DNA of 64,000 nucleotides. It comes from Sciurus carolinensis (Eukaryota > Chordata > Mammalia > Rodentia > Sciuridae). The stretch covers positions 22,051,123 to 22,115,122 of the forward strand of contig NC_062224.1 of the NCBI RefSeq assembly GCF_902686445.1, written 5' to 3'. Below the pieces are notes generated by a model that saw nothing but the letters and a program-made list of their open reading frames with translations, was not told where the DNA came from and did no database searches. This document shows positions 47,056-59,530 of the stretch, piece by piece (the stretch's first letter is position 1; each line of letters begins with the position of its first letter). A program made the translations under genes and the position numbers.

Positions 47056-47144
47056 CATTTTTACAATAAAAATAAATTTAAAAAAATAAAAAATCTATTA
47101 ATAGTCATAAGAGATTTGATAATTTGAGCAACCATATGTACTTT

Positions 47145-47320
47145 TACAAACTTTATTTAGTCCCCACATAAACTTTATGTATGTGAATTATTAATTCATT
47201 TTTCTAGGTGAGTAAGGAATAGATAGAGAAGCTTCATAACTTATTTGATCCACAATAACTGGCTGTGATACAACTGAAATTTAAATCAAGTCTTTTCCTA
47301 ACTGAAGACTGTTCTCACCT
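47145..47320 (-). mobile_element. MIR SINE, antisense
   Basis: AAACTTTATTTAGTCCCCAC, TTCATTTTTCTAGGTGAGTA, GAAGCTTCATAACTTATTTG and GAAATTTAAATCAAGTC follow an inverted MIR. Diverged. Confidence 0.5.
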
Positions 47321-47903
47321 CCCCAACTTTACATAAGACCAGAGGTCACCTGGGTGGCTACCACACCTCTCCTGATTTCAAGGAACTTGCACTTCAGTGA
47401 GTAACAGACCACTATTTTATAAGGCAGAATGATATTAATCCTGTAATGCAAGCACATGTTGTATATAAAAACTCTGAAAAATATACTTTGTGAAAGGAAA
47501 TTCTTCATTTTTTAAAACCCATGTGAATAGTTAATGATCACCTTTATCAATATTCAATGTTCTGTGACATGGGGAATGATTCTTTGTTGTTTGAACTGTC
47601 TCATTCATCACATCCTTGGTTTGTGGACAATAAATTCCAGAGATGCTCCCACAAATAGCCAGAACATTGCCTGGGTGTGGTCCTGTCCCACTGGGAACCA
47701 CTGCATGTATGGACTGTGAAATCAATCTAGTTAGAGGTGATCAGGAAGGAAGGAGTGAGATAAGAAATGAGGGAGGAAGGATAGAAGGAGGGAGAAAGGG
47801 AGAAAAAGGAAGAGAAAGAAAATGGAATAAATCAAAGTAAAAATGTGAAAATATATTGTACCTAGTAAGGTTATGGATTGTTTATGAAACACTGTATGTA
47901 GTG

Positions 47904-47947
<44 letters not shown>

Positions 47948-48264
47948 TCATACATATCTTTCAGTTAGAAAAGAGACTGGTCCTTTGAAATGTCCAGAGG
48001 TCTGGCTCTGAGACCACATGCCACCTTTCATTCAAAGATTCTGTGCAGTATTGGAAAAGAAGTCATTGAGGAGACAATTTAAAGGTAGGGTTCATTTTGT
48101 ATATTTAAACTGCTCCAATGGGATAGAAGCTGCCAGAGTCATGGTCATTTACAGAGTCATAACTCCAGATTTAAGGTTTTAATATGAAGCACTTTCTGTC
48201 TCTTTCCTTTGACTTATCTCTCTTCCCTTTAATCCAAAAATAAATTCAAAGGTTCAAATCAGAC
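47321..48264. repeat. Unique sequence with purine tract and (CA)n
   Basis: A G/A-rich tract lies at about 47740-47835 and a (CA)n run of about 19 units at 47908-47946. Short frames across them reflect the low complexity. No gene seen. Confidence 0.75.
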
Positions 48265-49145
48265 ACACAAGAAAATGCTCCAACTCCATTAGCAATCAAG
48301 GAAATGCAAATTCAAATGACAATGAGATACTATTTTGCAACCACCAGATTGGTAGACATTGAAAATTCCGATGATACCAAGTGGTAGCTATGTGAGACGA
48401 CAACTCAAACAGAAATGTAAATCAGCACAAACATTTTGAGCATCAATTTGGCATCATCTAGTACAAGTTAGCAAACACATCCTCTATCATCCCTCATTTA
48501 CTAGGCTTATGCTTTAGAAAAACTCTTGCACAGGTATGCACAATATAAATAAGATGATATGAACAAGACCATTCTAGAAGCATTGATTATAGAGTAACAA
48601 AACAAAACACCCTGGAAACAGAAAGTCCAGGAAAAAAAAGAAAGCCCAGGAAAAAACAGAATGGATAAATACGTTATGGTACACTTATATAATGAAATAA
48701 CGTACAACTATGGAAATTAACCAACAATAGCTGTATGCATTGGCATGGTGTACTCATGAGTATACTGTTGACTGGATCAAAAGAAAGTTGCATTCAACCT
48801 TAAAAAAGAAGGGAATTCTGTCCATAGGGATGAACCATGAGGACATCACACTAAATAAGCGAGGCTAATGACAAAAAGAGAAATGCTTCATAATTTATAT
48901 GAAGTCACCTCAATTATTCAAATTCACAAGGCCCTAAAGGAGGATGGTGGTTGCCAGAGGCTGGGATGAGAGGAACATAAGGAGTCACTCCATATGCAAG
49001 ATGGAAAAGTTCCAGAGATTGCTTGCACAATCATGGGCACATATTTAACAATACTGAACTGCACACTTAAAAGTGGTTAAGATGGTAAATTTTATGTTAT
49101 GTGTAATTTTGCTACAAATTAACATTTTAAAAATTTTAAAAATGT
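48265..49145 (+). mobile_element. Ancient L1 3' region, sense
   Basis: TTAGCAATCAAGGAAATGCA, ATGACAATGAGATACTATTT, AATGGATAAATACGTTATGG, GGATGGTGGTTGCCAGAGGC, GAACTGCACACTTAAAAGTG and GTAAATTTTATGTTATGTGT are the ordered end of an old L1 (ORF2 C-terminus and 3' UTR). Diverged; no target duplication seen. Confidence 0.75.
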
Positions 49146-50784
49146 AGTTGAGGAACACACAGGGCATAATTCGATCTTTATGAATTGCAAACATCTGCAG
49201 ACTTGTAATTCTTAGACTCAAACATGTATGGTAAAGTTATTTTAAAAAGTAAGATGATGCCATGAAACAGGAAAGAGCACTCATGGATCTTCATCGATGA
49301 TAATTGTAACCCTTCCATTGGGTGTTAGACGTGGTTTAATGGTTATGCACATATCACATGGATATCTTATCTAAACTTTTTTCATGCCAAAAAAACTGAT
49401 CTGAATGTCAGAATTGAGATCAGTATTATGGAGCACATGGAACCAAGTTCCAGGTTAGAAAATCCTTCTGTTTGCAATAAAGCACCCCATCTTCTAGCTA
49501 GAATCGGAATTTATGTGCAGACTGTTCAATAAAATATGAGTAGCCACACTGTTTTCTTCCACTTCCTTAGCAACAGCTCAGCTCTGGCACCAGAAAAAAC
49601 AGCCATATCACAGATGCTCTGGCAGTTTCTCTCTAAACACTCACTATTAGCCTAACCCAAAATAGAATTCTACTTGTAAAAGAAGGGAAATGGAGGATTC
49701 AGGAGAGAACTTTTTTTGGAAACAATTTAAAATTTGTTTACTATTAAATAAAATGTAATGTCATGTCAGATTCAGATTTTTTTTTTTTTGTTAGTACACT
49801 GCAGAAATATACAGACTTTTTTATATTTAAGAAAAGAAAGACCTTTTTGGTTTCACACGGAACAGTCATTTGGCCTCACCTCAAATAAAAAACTAAAAAA
49901 TTGTAACCCAATTATGATTCCGAGTTCAATGGAGACTGAAGAGTCTGTGAGGCTCCCAGATGCCAGGTAGCTTTTATCCCCCTCAGTTTCATGCCGTTCC
50001 CAGGGGCCTGCCTAGAAACACCTTCAATACAGAAAGGACCGTGATCCATCCGGGCACCCTGACTCCACAGCTGGCCAAATCCATGGATGTTTACAACTTC
50101 CATCCTCAGTCAACCCCAGTCTCCATCAGAGAAACTTCTCAGTTGAGATCTTAGTCCACTGTCCTTCTGAGGACCATGAGTGCCAGCAAAGCCTGTGGAT
50201 AGTTCAGACTGGAGTCAAGAGCACAAAAATGAGGCAGAGGATGTAGAAAGAAATCAAACCAAGAGGTGTCAACGAGACAACTCCAGTAATGCCTGGCAAC
50301 CTGAACACTGGTTGTAGATGAAGGAACAAAAGGATTTGATTCTCATTTGTAAATAAAATGCTAATGAAGGAAGTTGATGAGGACCCCAAGATTGCATGCC
50401 TGATTTGGAGAGTTCACAAAGTCACTTCTAATCCATGGAATCAGGACTTATTTCTACCAACGAGGTAGTACAAAACACATCCTGGAAAGAAAATTCAACT
50501 CTATGAACGACTGGGAAGCTTCATATACTTCACCTTTCAGTTATTCATCATTTACTTCCCCAAAATGTTTTTAAGCCAATGTAGAAATGTCTCTTTCTAG
50601 CAGTGTATTTACCAGAAATGTCTCCATGGAGTGGATATAGGCCAGCCAACAACTTAAAGCTGCAAAACTCCTAATTGTTCACTGAGTATCTAACCTCTGC
50701 AATCATGAATCACCACTCACCCTAATCACATCTTCACTGTAGAAAGACTATTTTCACTCAATACGACTTTTTGAAAACAAACAA
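49146..50784. other. Unassigned noncoding sequence
   Basis: No named element. Frames at 49758-49970 and 49960-50154 have no motif. An 11-base T run is near 49780. Confidence 0.4.
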
Positions 50785-50980
50785 CCAGGCAGTGGCGCAT
50801 GCCTATAAACCCCGTGGCTCGGGAGGCTGAGGCAAGAGGATCACGAGTTCAAAGCTGGCATCAGCAAAAGTGAGTTGCTAAGCAAATCAGTGAGACCCTG
50901 TCTCTAAATAAAATACAAAATAGGGCTGGGGATGTGAATCAGTGGTCAAATGCCCCTGAGTTCAATCCTTGGTACCCCCA
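50785..50980 (+). mobile_element. Dimeric B1-ID SINE with target duplication
   Basis: Left half CCAGGCAGTGGCGCATGCC, GCTCGGGAGGCTGAGGCAAG, AGTGAGACCCTGTCTC; linker AAATAAAATACAAAATA; ID half GGGCTGGGGATGTGAATCAG, GAGTTCAATCCTTGGTAC. A perfect 11-bp duplication, AAAACAAACAA, lies at 50774-50784 and 50980-50990. Best preserved dimer in the window and a good marker of the squirrel lineage. Confidence 0.95.
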
Positions 50981-50990
50981 AAACAAACAA

Positions 50991-51454
50991 AAGCTAGGTA
51001 TCAGAAAACTTCAAGGATTTAAAATAAAACTGAAATAGATCACATCTCAAGTTTGGAGATGTTTTGCAAAGACAGCCAGTGCCATTCAGGTTTGGCCTAC
51101 CCAAGATGTTTCCAAAGAGATTTGCCCAATCTTGGGGGTGTTTTCCACTGAATAATCTGTTGCAACAGATTTGTGTTAAAAATTATTCTTTTTAAGTCAC
51201 ATGTTCTCTAACTGCATGACAGATCAAAGATAACTAAGAGGGCAAATTGAAAACTGATGTCTCAAATGGTGGATAGGACAAAGAAAGTAAGAGGTCAAAA
51301 TGAAATAAGCTATGACCTACCAAAGACTGATACAGTACTGTGGATGTCAGCATCAGGATCTAGTCTGAAGCTGAGACATGATAATCAGGGTATGACTTCA
51401 CCCGGGTGAGGTGAGGGTGGAAGGAAGAGGGTAGAAACACACAGTGAGAGTCTT
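50991..51454. other. Unassigned noncoding sequence
   Basis: Unique sequence between a SINE and an L1; nothing recognised. Confidence 0.4.
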
Positions 51455-52262
51455 CAAGAATACAAACAAAAACAAAAACTGGAGAGAATGTGGAGAAACA
51501 GGAACACTTTTACACTATTAATGGGATGGTAAATGAGTACAACCAATATGGAGATCAGCATGGAGGTTCCTCAAAAGGCTAGGCATGGAACCGCCTTATG
51601 GACCCAGCTATACCACTTCTTGGTATTTATTCTGAGCAATTAGTCAACATACTACAGTGATACATGCATTCCCTTGTTTATAACAGCACCATTCCCAATA
51701 GCGAAACTATGGAACCAACCTAGGTGTTCATCAGTGGATGAATGAATAAAGAAAACGTGGTATATATATACAACAGAGTATTACTCAGGCATCAACAAAA
51801 AATACTAGTCTTTTGAGGAACCTCCAAACTAATCTTCATAGTGGTTGTATGAATTTATAATCCCCCAAACAGTGTGTTTTTCCACCTCCTCTCACCAACA
51901 TTTATGTCATTTGCAGGAAAACGGATGGAACTAGAGACCATTATGTTAAGTGAAATAAGTCAAACTCGGAAGGTTAAGGGGTCATATGTTTTCTCTCATA
52001 TGCAGAAGCTAGAGAGGAAAAGGCAAAAGAAAGATGGGTTCAGAGTTCATGAAAATCAAAGGCAGATCCGTAGAGGAAAAGGGACCGAAGGGTGAGGGTT
52101 AAGGAGAGAGGAGGAAAGTGCTGGTGAATTATATTGGCCTAATTATGTTGTAATATTGCACACTGGGTGCATGTACAAATATGTAACAACAAATCCCCAT
52201 CAGTATGTACAATTACAATGCACCAATAGAAAAAGTGGGAAAGAATAAATTAAAAAAAAGTG
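51455..52262 (+). mobile_element. L1 3' region with an internal inverted L1 segment
   Basis: Sense L1 ORF2 end (CTGGAGAGAATGTGGAGAAA, ATGGAGGTTCCTCAAAAGGC, GGATGAATGAATAAAGAAAA) and 3' UTR (TTATGTTGTAATATTGCACA) end in an A-rich tail. Between ATTACTCAGGCATCAAC and TGTCATTTGCAGGAAA, where a normal L1 is continuous, about 100 bases (51801-51903) read as the inverse of the L1 segment at roughly 51475-51585. Not coding. Confidence 0.85.
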
Positions 52263-54129
52263 CAACAAGGACTTCTTACAGAATGTGGAGTGAGTGCTGA
52301 AAGTGGGACAGACTCATTCAGAGGTACTTTTTACTTATTGAAATAAAATCTAAAGTTTCATGTGTTGTAAATTGGATTATGTGGATGGTGATTATGGAAT
52401 TAAGAAAAATAGCAAAAAACAGGATAAATGAATAAAAAATGATCCTGTGAATACAGTATGAAAATATGAAGCCATTTGCTTTTCATTATTCTTCTATTTT
52501 TCAAAGAGACATCAGAGGCATGTTATGTTTTCTGCACTGAAATTCTGCCAGGAGGAACAGGGACATCATTTCCACAAGATCACGATTTTTTAACTATGTC
52601 ATTACATATTTTAAATTGTGGAGTTTTTTTTCCTGTTTTCTTAAAGTTCTTAACAAAAACATATTTTCTTTATAACACAGAATAAACTATGCTCTTGAAT
52701 TCATGGATCCTGAATAAAACTTAAAAGTAAGGCATCATTATGAAGAGACATTTAACACAACAGATGAGGTACACTCTGCAAATTGTCCATGAGATTTCTC
52801 CTCCCTGGAGGAAATGACAGCTGATGCCTAATGCGTGTCATTAATAACTCTTAATTCAAAGGCTGATTTCTGTTACTTGAGAGGCCATGGTCTGTCAGCA
52901 GACTGCTGGTCCCAAGGCTAGCAGACACTGAGCATATTATGAAGGATGACTCACTTGGCTAGCCCAGACGTACTGCAAAGCTCAGCAAGGCCCTGACCCA
53001 TGCCCCTGGGGACTAGAAGCAGCTTTCCGGCTCACTGCAATCATCATTTTATTTCCATTAGTTAGAAGAGACCAAACTAATGGAAAGGAAAATCTCACAA
53101 ATGGCACTGTTTGCCTAAACACTACCTATATTCTCTTAAAGAGGTTCTATTTATATATTATTACCTGACAAAGAATATTTAAGAGAATTTCCAAATTCAA
53201 TAGATATTAAAGAATTTAATTATGATTTTTCTCTTATTTAGGTTTTGATCATTGAAATGAACATTCAATAACAAAGGGATAAAAGATAACTAGAACAACA
53301 TAAAATATGATAGTTATTATTTTCATTTTTGTAACCAGAGTTAAATTCATGAATATCTATGTATGTGAATGTTAGCTATAAATTTGAAAAAACTGACATG
53401 GACTTGAAGATTTAGAAACATTTCATACCAATAACTTTTAGATATTTATAAGCTGAGAAAATATTAGTTGATGCTTGCTGTTTATAAACACCACAAATTA
53501 TCTTTACAAAACAGAGAAGCATATATTTCATTTCAGTTCGTCTGTGGTTTTTGATTTTTAAATCAAATAAGTAAAAATTCAGAGGGGAACTAATTTTTAA
53601 ATTAAGAATAAAAATAAATAGCTCTTTGCTGGGATATCGTATAGGTCTGTATGGAAATCCAGGCAAAAATGAAGAGCACACTGGGTAAAGCAGATTTCTA
53701 TATTGAGGAAGCAAATTTCAGCCCTCTGTCTCCCTAACTTAATCTGTAGTGGCCTTCCAGAGGAGGATTCTTCTGCTTTGTCAATTTCTTTTAATTCGGG
53801 AAAAAGGGCTAAAGGAAGAGAAAAAACAGTTTGTAGAGCTGTTGTATTTCCTGGGTGTCTTGGATTACTTGCCATTTTCTCTTTGTTACTTCTACTGACT
53901 TTTAATCTAGAAGCTTCCTTTGCAGGATGGATAAATTAAATATTGTATGAAGTGGCTAAAAAAAGTAAATAGCTCTGAGAGTAGAAATAAAAAGTCAATG
54001 AATGATAGAAAATGAACATCTGAGGAGTGGGGGGAGGAAAGAATAAAAGGAATTTATAGAGAGAATGTAGGGATCAGGTTTTCTTCCATAAACAACTAGA
54101 CAAAATATATGAGGTCATAATTTCCAGGA
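52263..54129. other. Unassigned unique sequence
   Basis: No transposon landmarks. A block at 52780-53060 combines GACAGCTGATGCCTAATGCG with TCATTAATAACTCTTAATTC and GGATGACTCACTTGGC. The 100-codon minus-strand frame at 53412-53714 has no domain. Confidence 0.45.
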
Positions 54130-56923
54130 GATGGACAACAGGAAGTACCAGAGTGTGATACCTGAGAAAAGAGAAGCTCCTGAGGTGAGGCCCAGGGTTA
54201 CCTTGGAATTCTGCCGGGAGACAACTTCCTGATTGGAGCAAGGGGCTTGCAGTTCAGACACAGCGGTTTTGCTGATCTGAAAAGGCAGATTTCAGAGTAT
54301 GAGGTGGTTAAAGCCACTGAAACCTGAATGGCTGGGTCCTGAAGGGTACAGAGCTGCCAGAGTGTGGTGAAAGCAAATGTGTTTCTCACAAGTCTTTTGC
54401 GCAGGTTCGGGCTATGCAAGTGCAGCACAATATGCCAGGTTAACCAGATGACTGCTGTTGCTGGGAGGCGAGCCACACGGAGATACTGAGACCAAGCAAA
54501 GCTGGGAGACCTCAGGGTTCTGGCTCTACCCAGGTGGAAAAAGCTTTGATCATATCCTACTGCATGACATTGACAATGCTGAGATACCAGAAAGGCTATC
54601 CCTTAGAAGGAAGGGCCACAGCTTAGTAAGTCTTTCATTATGCCCATCTTCACAAATTCTAAAATCACGACTCATCAAGACCTACAGGGGAGATAGAATT
54701 TGGGAATTTGTCAATTTGAAGACTTTAGGAAACATCTTGGGCTTCAAAAAAAATCACAACCTAACACAATTTAAAAAGCTCAATATAGGAATGGGAATGT
54801 AACCTGCTTACTAAGTACTAGTTCTAGGGTTCAATCCCCAGAACTGAAAAAAGTGCTTAATAAAGTTTAGTTATCTCTGTTTATTTACTGGCTGAACAGA
54901 AGAGAAATCTAAATTATATATAAAAGGAAATTCTTGAACTGAACAATATAATAATCAAAATGAAAAATTTGCTAGATGAAAAATTCACAGTATATTGGAA
55001 ACAGATTAAAAGAAAATAATAGGTTAGTGAACTTAAAATGAGGCCAGTAGAAATTATTTGAAAAACAAAATAAAAAGTAATAGAATGAACAATTTCAGGG
55101 ACCTGGGAATAATATAAAATAGCCTAAAGTATGTGTAATTGGAATAACAGAAGGACCAAAGTATGAGAAAGGGTAAGAAAAATATTTGAAGAAATAAGGG
55201 ACAAACATTTCTCACATTTGATTTTAAAATGCTGATAAACAGATTCAAAAAGTTCAGCATGCCCCAACCAGGAAAAATATACAAAAACTACACTTAGGCA
55301 TAATGTCACTAAAAATCAAAGCAAAAAGAAGATCTTGAATATAATTAGAGAAAGAGATGCATAAGGGAATAATGATACAAATTATGGTAGACTTCCCAAT
55401 AATATAAAATAGAGGACAGAGAACAATAGAGAAATGTCATTCAAGTTCTGAAGGAAAATAAGACTGTCAACTCAGAGTTCTGTATCCAGGAAAAAAAATA
55501 TGCTTTAAGAACAAGGGTGAAATAAATACATCTTAAGACAAATGAAAGCTATGAGAATGTATTGACAGAAGACCTAAGGATTTACTATAGGCTAAAGGGA
55601 AATGATACTACATGAAACTCAGAACTAGTGGAAAATGATGGAAGCTCATTTCTATCTCAGAGGAATGAATTAATACCAAAAATGAAAAATATCTGGGGTA
55701 AATGTAAGAGATTTTTTTCTTGGTGCAATTTCTTTCAAAGAAAACTATTTAAAAATATCATTGTAAGGTGGGATTATATTGCATGTGGAAGTAAAAGAAA
55801 TGAAAACAATAGCCCAAACTACTGAGAGAGGTAGTTATATGGAGGGAGTTGTACAAATGTCAGACAGTTAAACTTGAGACATGAAAAACAAAGTGAGAAA
55901 AGGAAGAGGGACGGAGAGGAAAATGAGAATCGGTACAAAGTGAAGTTAAGAAGCAATGATAAATGAAAGCTAAATGTTACATGTCCTAAAGCAAGCACTA
56001 AAAATAATTAAGCAGAAAGAGTAAAAAAAAAATCAGAGAAGAAATAAAATGGAAAATTAAAGCGTTTTAGCTAACCTAAAAGACGACACTAAAGGAATAA
56101 CAGAGGAAGGAAAAATGGAAAGGATAAATGGAAAACACATATGCACAAAGCAGTATTTATCTCAAACATAAAAATATCAACTGGTACATTAAATATAAAT
56201 GGATCAAATAATCCAATTAAAGGAAAGGTTATCAGGCTGTATTTAAAAGTAACTTCCAGTTATTTAATGTGCATTAGAAGGGAACAATTGTAATATAAAT
56301 ATACTGAAAGAAAAAGGATTGGTAATATGAACTTGTGAACAGACAGAATAAGAAAATTGAATGAGGCTGTCTTAATAAAATGATTGGCAAAGCAAAGAAG
56401 GATTAGTTAAAGGAGGAAATTGCATAATTGTAAAAATACAATCTGTCAAAAAGACATAGCAATTCTAAATGTATGCTCACTAATGACAGAACTTCCAAAA
56501 TACATGAAGCTAAAACTGACAGAATTAAAGAAATAGACACATGGGAGTTTTTAAAAAAATTATTGTTCTGTCAGTAGTTAAAAGATTAAAGATATAGAAG
56601 ATGTGAAAAACACTATCTGCTAACTTCACCTAATTCACGTTTACAAATAATTTTCTCAACAACCATGTAATACACGTTTGCTTCAATGGTACATGAACAA
56701 CTCAAGATAGATAGGCCATATGCTGAAATGTACAATAAGTTCAAACAATTTCAAAAGTCTGGACAGTAACAGGGTATAACCCCTGACCATAACAGAGTTA
56801 GATTATAAATTGGTAATACTAAAATACCTAAAAAATTTCCAAATGTTAGAAAAATTGTGAGCTTTAAGAAAAACTGACTCTCTAAAGTTGCTAATTAGAC
56901 CTAAATTCTAAAAGGAAGTTATT

Positions 56924-57313
56924 TGATGACTAGGTAGGTAGAGGTGTGGAGGGGTATCACAGATATACTCCATGGTGTTCCTGGATTAACCACAAACTGT
57001 TTGAACCCTTGCCCTGGCATATTCTTACTAAGCTGCCAAGATAAACCACCTCTGGAAAGTCTCCTTTTGCCACCCAGACCTGACCAATGAGCTGTGATCT
57101 GCAATCAGCCAATCAGGACTGAGAATGCTTATATCCTTCATTTGCATAGCAGACAAGAATGGAAATCTGGCTCCAACTTTATAGAAAGCAGTCCTCTGTT
57201 TCTTCAGAGTATACTTTCTTTTTGTACCAAAAACTGCAGTATTCCTGGTTTGCAAACTGCTTATTAAAATAAATTCTCCATTTTTATCTTACTTTCCTAG
57301 TGAATATTTGACA
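56924..57313 (+). mobile_element. Probable ERV LTR inside the ancient L1
   Basis: A non-L1 block with CCAAT motifs (GACCAATGAGC near 57082, GCCAATCAGG near 57107), TATA-like TTATATCC near 57130, and AATAAA at 57268-57273 followed by CCATTTTTATC. This order is that of an LTR promoter and poly-A signal. A TG start at 56924 and CA end at 57313 are plausible, but no target duplication supports those limits. Class not decided. Confidence 0.5.
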
Positions 57314-57873
57314 AAATGAATCAACACTTTTAAATAGTCTATACAGAAGGCATCAAAAATGGATGAGAAAATCTTTTCAAAATAATGAAAATATATCATA
57401 TCAAAATATGTAAAAGACAGCAGTGATTAGAAAATTTGAATCTAAGCTCAAAAAAGGTTTAAAAGCTTTTCTATGTATCTAACTTAAGAATTTAGAAAAT
57501 AGCAAAATAATCCCCAAGTGAATATAAAGTAATAATAAATAGCAGAGATCAATGAAAAGAGAAAATTAACAAACTAAAAGTTACTTCTTTGAAAAGATTA
57601 TTAGAAATGATAAACTCCTGGTAAGTCAAATTATGGAAAAATAAAGAGGAAATATAATTTTCCAGTATTGAAAATGAAAAGGAACTCACTAGAGATCCTA
57701 CAGATTTTAAGGAGAGAAAAATGGAAGAACTGATTCCAATACATTAAATAATGGAGAGGAGATGGATACATTCTTTGAAAGATACAGTATGCAAAAATAT
57801 TACCTAAAGAGGAAATTTAAAAGCTGATGTCTTTATATTTACTAAAGAGTTTGAGTCTACAATAAAAAATGTT

Positions 57874-58081
57874 GCCAGGTAAGGTGGCACACACCTATAA
57901 TCCCAGTGGCTTGGGAGGCTGAGGTAGGAGGATCTGGGGTTCAAAGCCAGTTTCAGCAAAAACTAGGTGCTAAGCAACTCAGTGAGACCCTGTTTTTAAA
58001 TAAAATACAAAATAGAGCCGCGGATGTGGCTCAGTGGTGGAGTGTCCCTGCGTTCAACCCCCCGAATCCTCTTTGGGAAAA
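57874..58081 (+). mobile_element. Dimeric B1-ID SINE with target duplication
   Basis: CCAGGTAAGGTGGCACACAC, GCTTGGGAGGCTGAGGTAGG, CTCAGTGAGACCCTG; then AAATAAAATACAAAATA and GATGTGGCTCAGTGGTGG, GCGTTCAACCC. A 10-bp duplication, AAAAAATGTT, is at 57864-57873 and 58082-58091. It interrupts the ancient L1. Confidence 0.93.
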
Positions 58082-59530
58082 AAAAAATGTTTTCATAAAG
58101 AAAACTTTACACCCAACTGATTTCATTGAATGCCATTAAACTTTCAAAGGAAAAAAAAATGGTATCAATCTTATAGAAACTTTCAGAAACTAGAAAATGC
58201 TTCCAAACTCATTTTCTGAGACTAGCATTAACTGCATATTAAAACTGGCTAAAGATGTGACATTTTTTCCTATTCACAGAGATGAAGATCATCTATGTAG
58301 AACATTCTGAGAAAGTTACAAAAAGTTAACAAGAATAACTGAATTTAGCAATGTAGAATCACACAAGGTTAAAACAGAAATCAATTGTATTTTTTAAAAA
58401 ACTCTTTTGACCATAAGGTGAACAAATGCTTCTTGAAAGAAAAACAAAACAAAAATATTAGTCATAAAGAAAAAGTTGGACTAAATGGCCTTCATTAAAA
58501 TGAAAAGCTTTCGCTTCTTAAAAGAGATTTTTAAGAAAATGCAAATGCAAACCATTTCTCTTTTGAATTTAGTAATTGAAAATGATAAATTTTTCTCACA
58601 ATGAGAAAATACTTGCAAGACACATATCTGACAAGATTTTTATCTAGAACATGCAAAGAAATCTTAGAAATCTATAATACGAAAAAAACTCGAATAATGG
58701 GGAAAAGAAGAGACAAAACATAAAGAAAATATGTAAATCAGTTATAACCCGTGAAAGGTGCTCAGCTTTATAAGTCGTTAGGAAAATAAATTAAAAGCAC
58801 AATCAGATACTTATACACCTGCATTAGAATGTCTGGGAAAAAAAAAATACTTGACCAAGCAAAGTGTCCACAAGGGTGTGGAGCAACTGAGATTTTCATA
58901 CATTACAGGTAGGAGTGTTAAATGGTCCCATCACAGTAGAAAATAATTTGGAAATTTCTCATGAAGTTATACATGTATTTATGCTCTGCCAGCCAAAAAT
59001 ATTCACCCAAGAAAAATGAAAACACATATCAACACCAAAACGTGGGTTGAAAATGTAGATCAACTTTAATTGTCTACCACCCAAATATCCACAAAAGGTG
59101 AATTGTGATATATGCACACAATGGAATATTACTCAACGACCATGAGGAACAAAGTTCTGTGGCCACAAATGGATGCATATCAAAAGCATATTGTTGAGAA
59201 AGAGAAGCCTCACACACTGAATATGTCCTACACAATTCCACTTAATAGAGGCTGTAAAGCAGGGAAAGCTAACCAATAGAGCTAGAAGTCAGATCAGAGG
59301 TAGAGGTGGAGGGAGGACTTTCTAGGTGAAGGAAATGTTTTATAACTTGACCGGGTTGTTGGTGACCTCGACCTACCCATTTGGCAAAACTCCTTTCATT
59401 GGATGTATGCATATACTCAGGGTAAATTGTACATTAGTAAAGTTCATTAACATTTTCCAAGCACAGACTGATTTACAATTAGAATCACTTTGTCCAAAAT
59501 GTGCAAAAACCAGTTTCAAACAGAAGTAAC

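Larger units (their letters stand above)
41111..47083 (+). mobile_element. Near-full-length L1 LINE
   Basis: About 6 kb with all L1 parts in order: a GC-rich 5' UTR with tandem units (41111-41891), ORF1 (41892-42901), a short A-rich inter-ORF spacer, ORF2 (42958-46673), a G-rich 3' UTR and an A-rich tail, with an antisense ID SINE inside the tail. A weak target duplication (AAATAAAAACTATT at about 41096-41109, AAATAAAAAATCTATT at about 47084-47099) flanks it. Both ORFs are broken, so the copy cannot move on its own. Divergence from the other 3' fragments suggests a fairly recent lineage. Confidence 0.95.
54130..59530 (+). mobile_element. Ancient, decayed L1, nearly full length
   Basis: 54130-54890 resembles an old L1 5' region (AAGCTGGGAGACCTCAGGGT, GAGATACCAGAAAGGC). 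54900-55620 parallels ORF1 (ATATTTGAAGAAATAAGGGA, GTTCTGAAGGAAAATAAG, GAGTTCTGTATCCAGG). 56150-56560 fits the ORF2 endonuclease, 57330-58260 the N-terminal and RT part (GAGATCAATGAAAAGAGAAA), and 58440-59530 the C-terminal and 3' part (TTCATTAAAATGAAAAGC, GGAATATTACTCAACGACCA). Part of the RT is deleted. An LTR and a SINE interrupt it. The 5' limit is the least certain part. Confidence 0.65.

Noticed and set aside
41111..47083. Active, mobile L1
   Set aside because: Early stop and frameshifts in ORF2, FAND catalytic box and at least three breaks in ORF1.
54458..54802. 114-codon frame
   Set aside because: Lies in the probable 5' region of the ancient L1 and has no domain.
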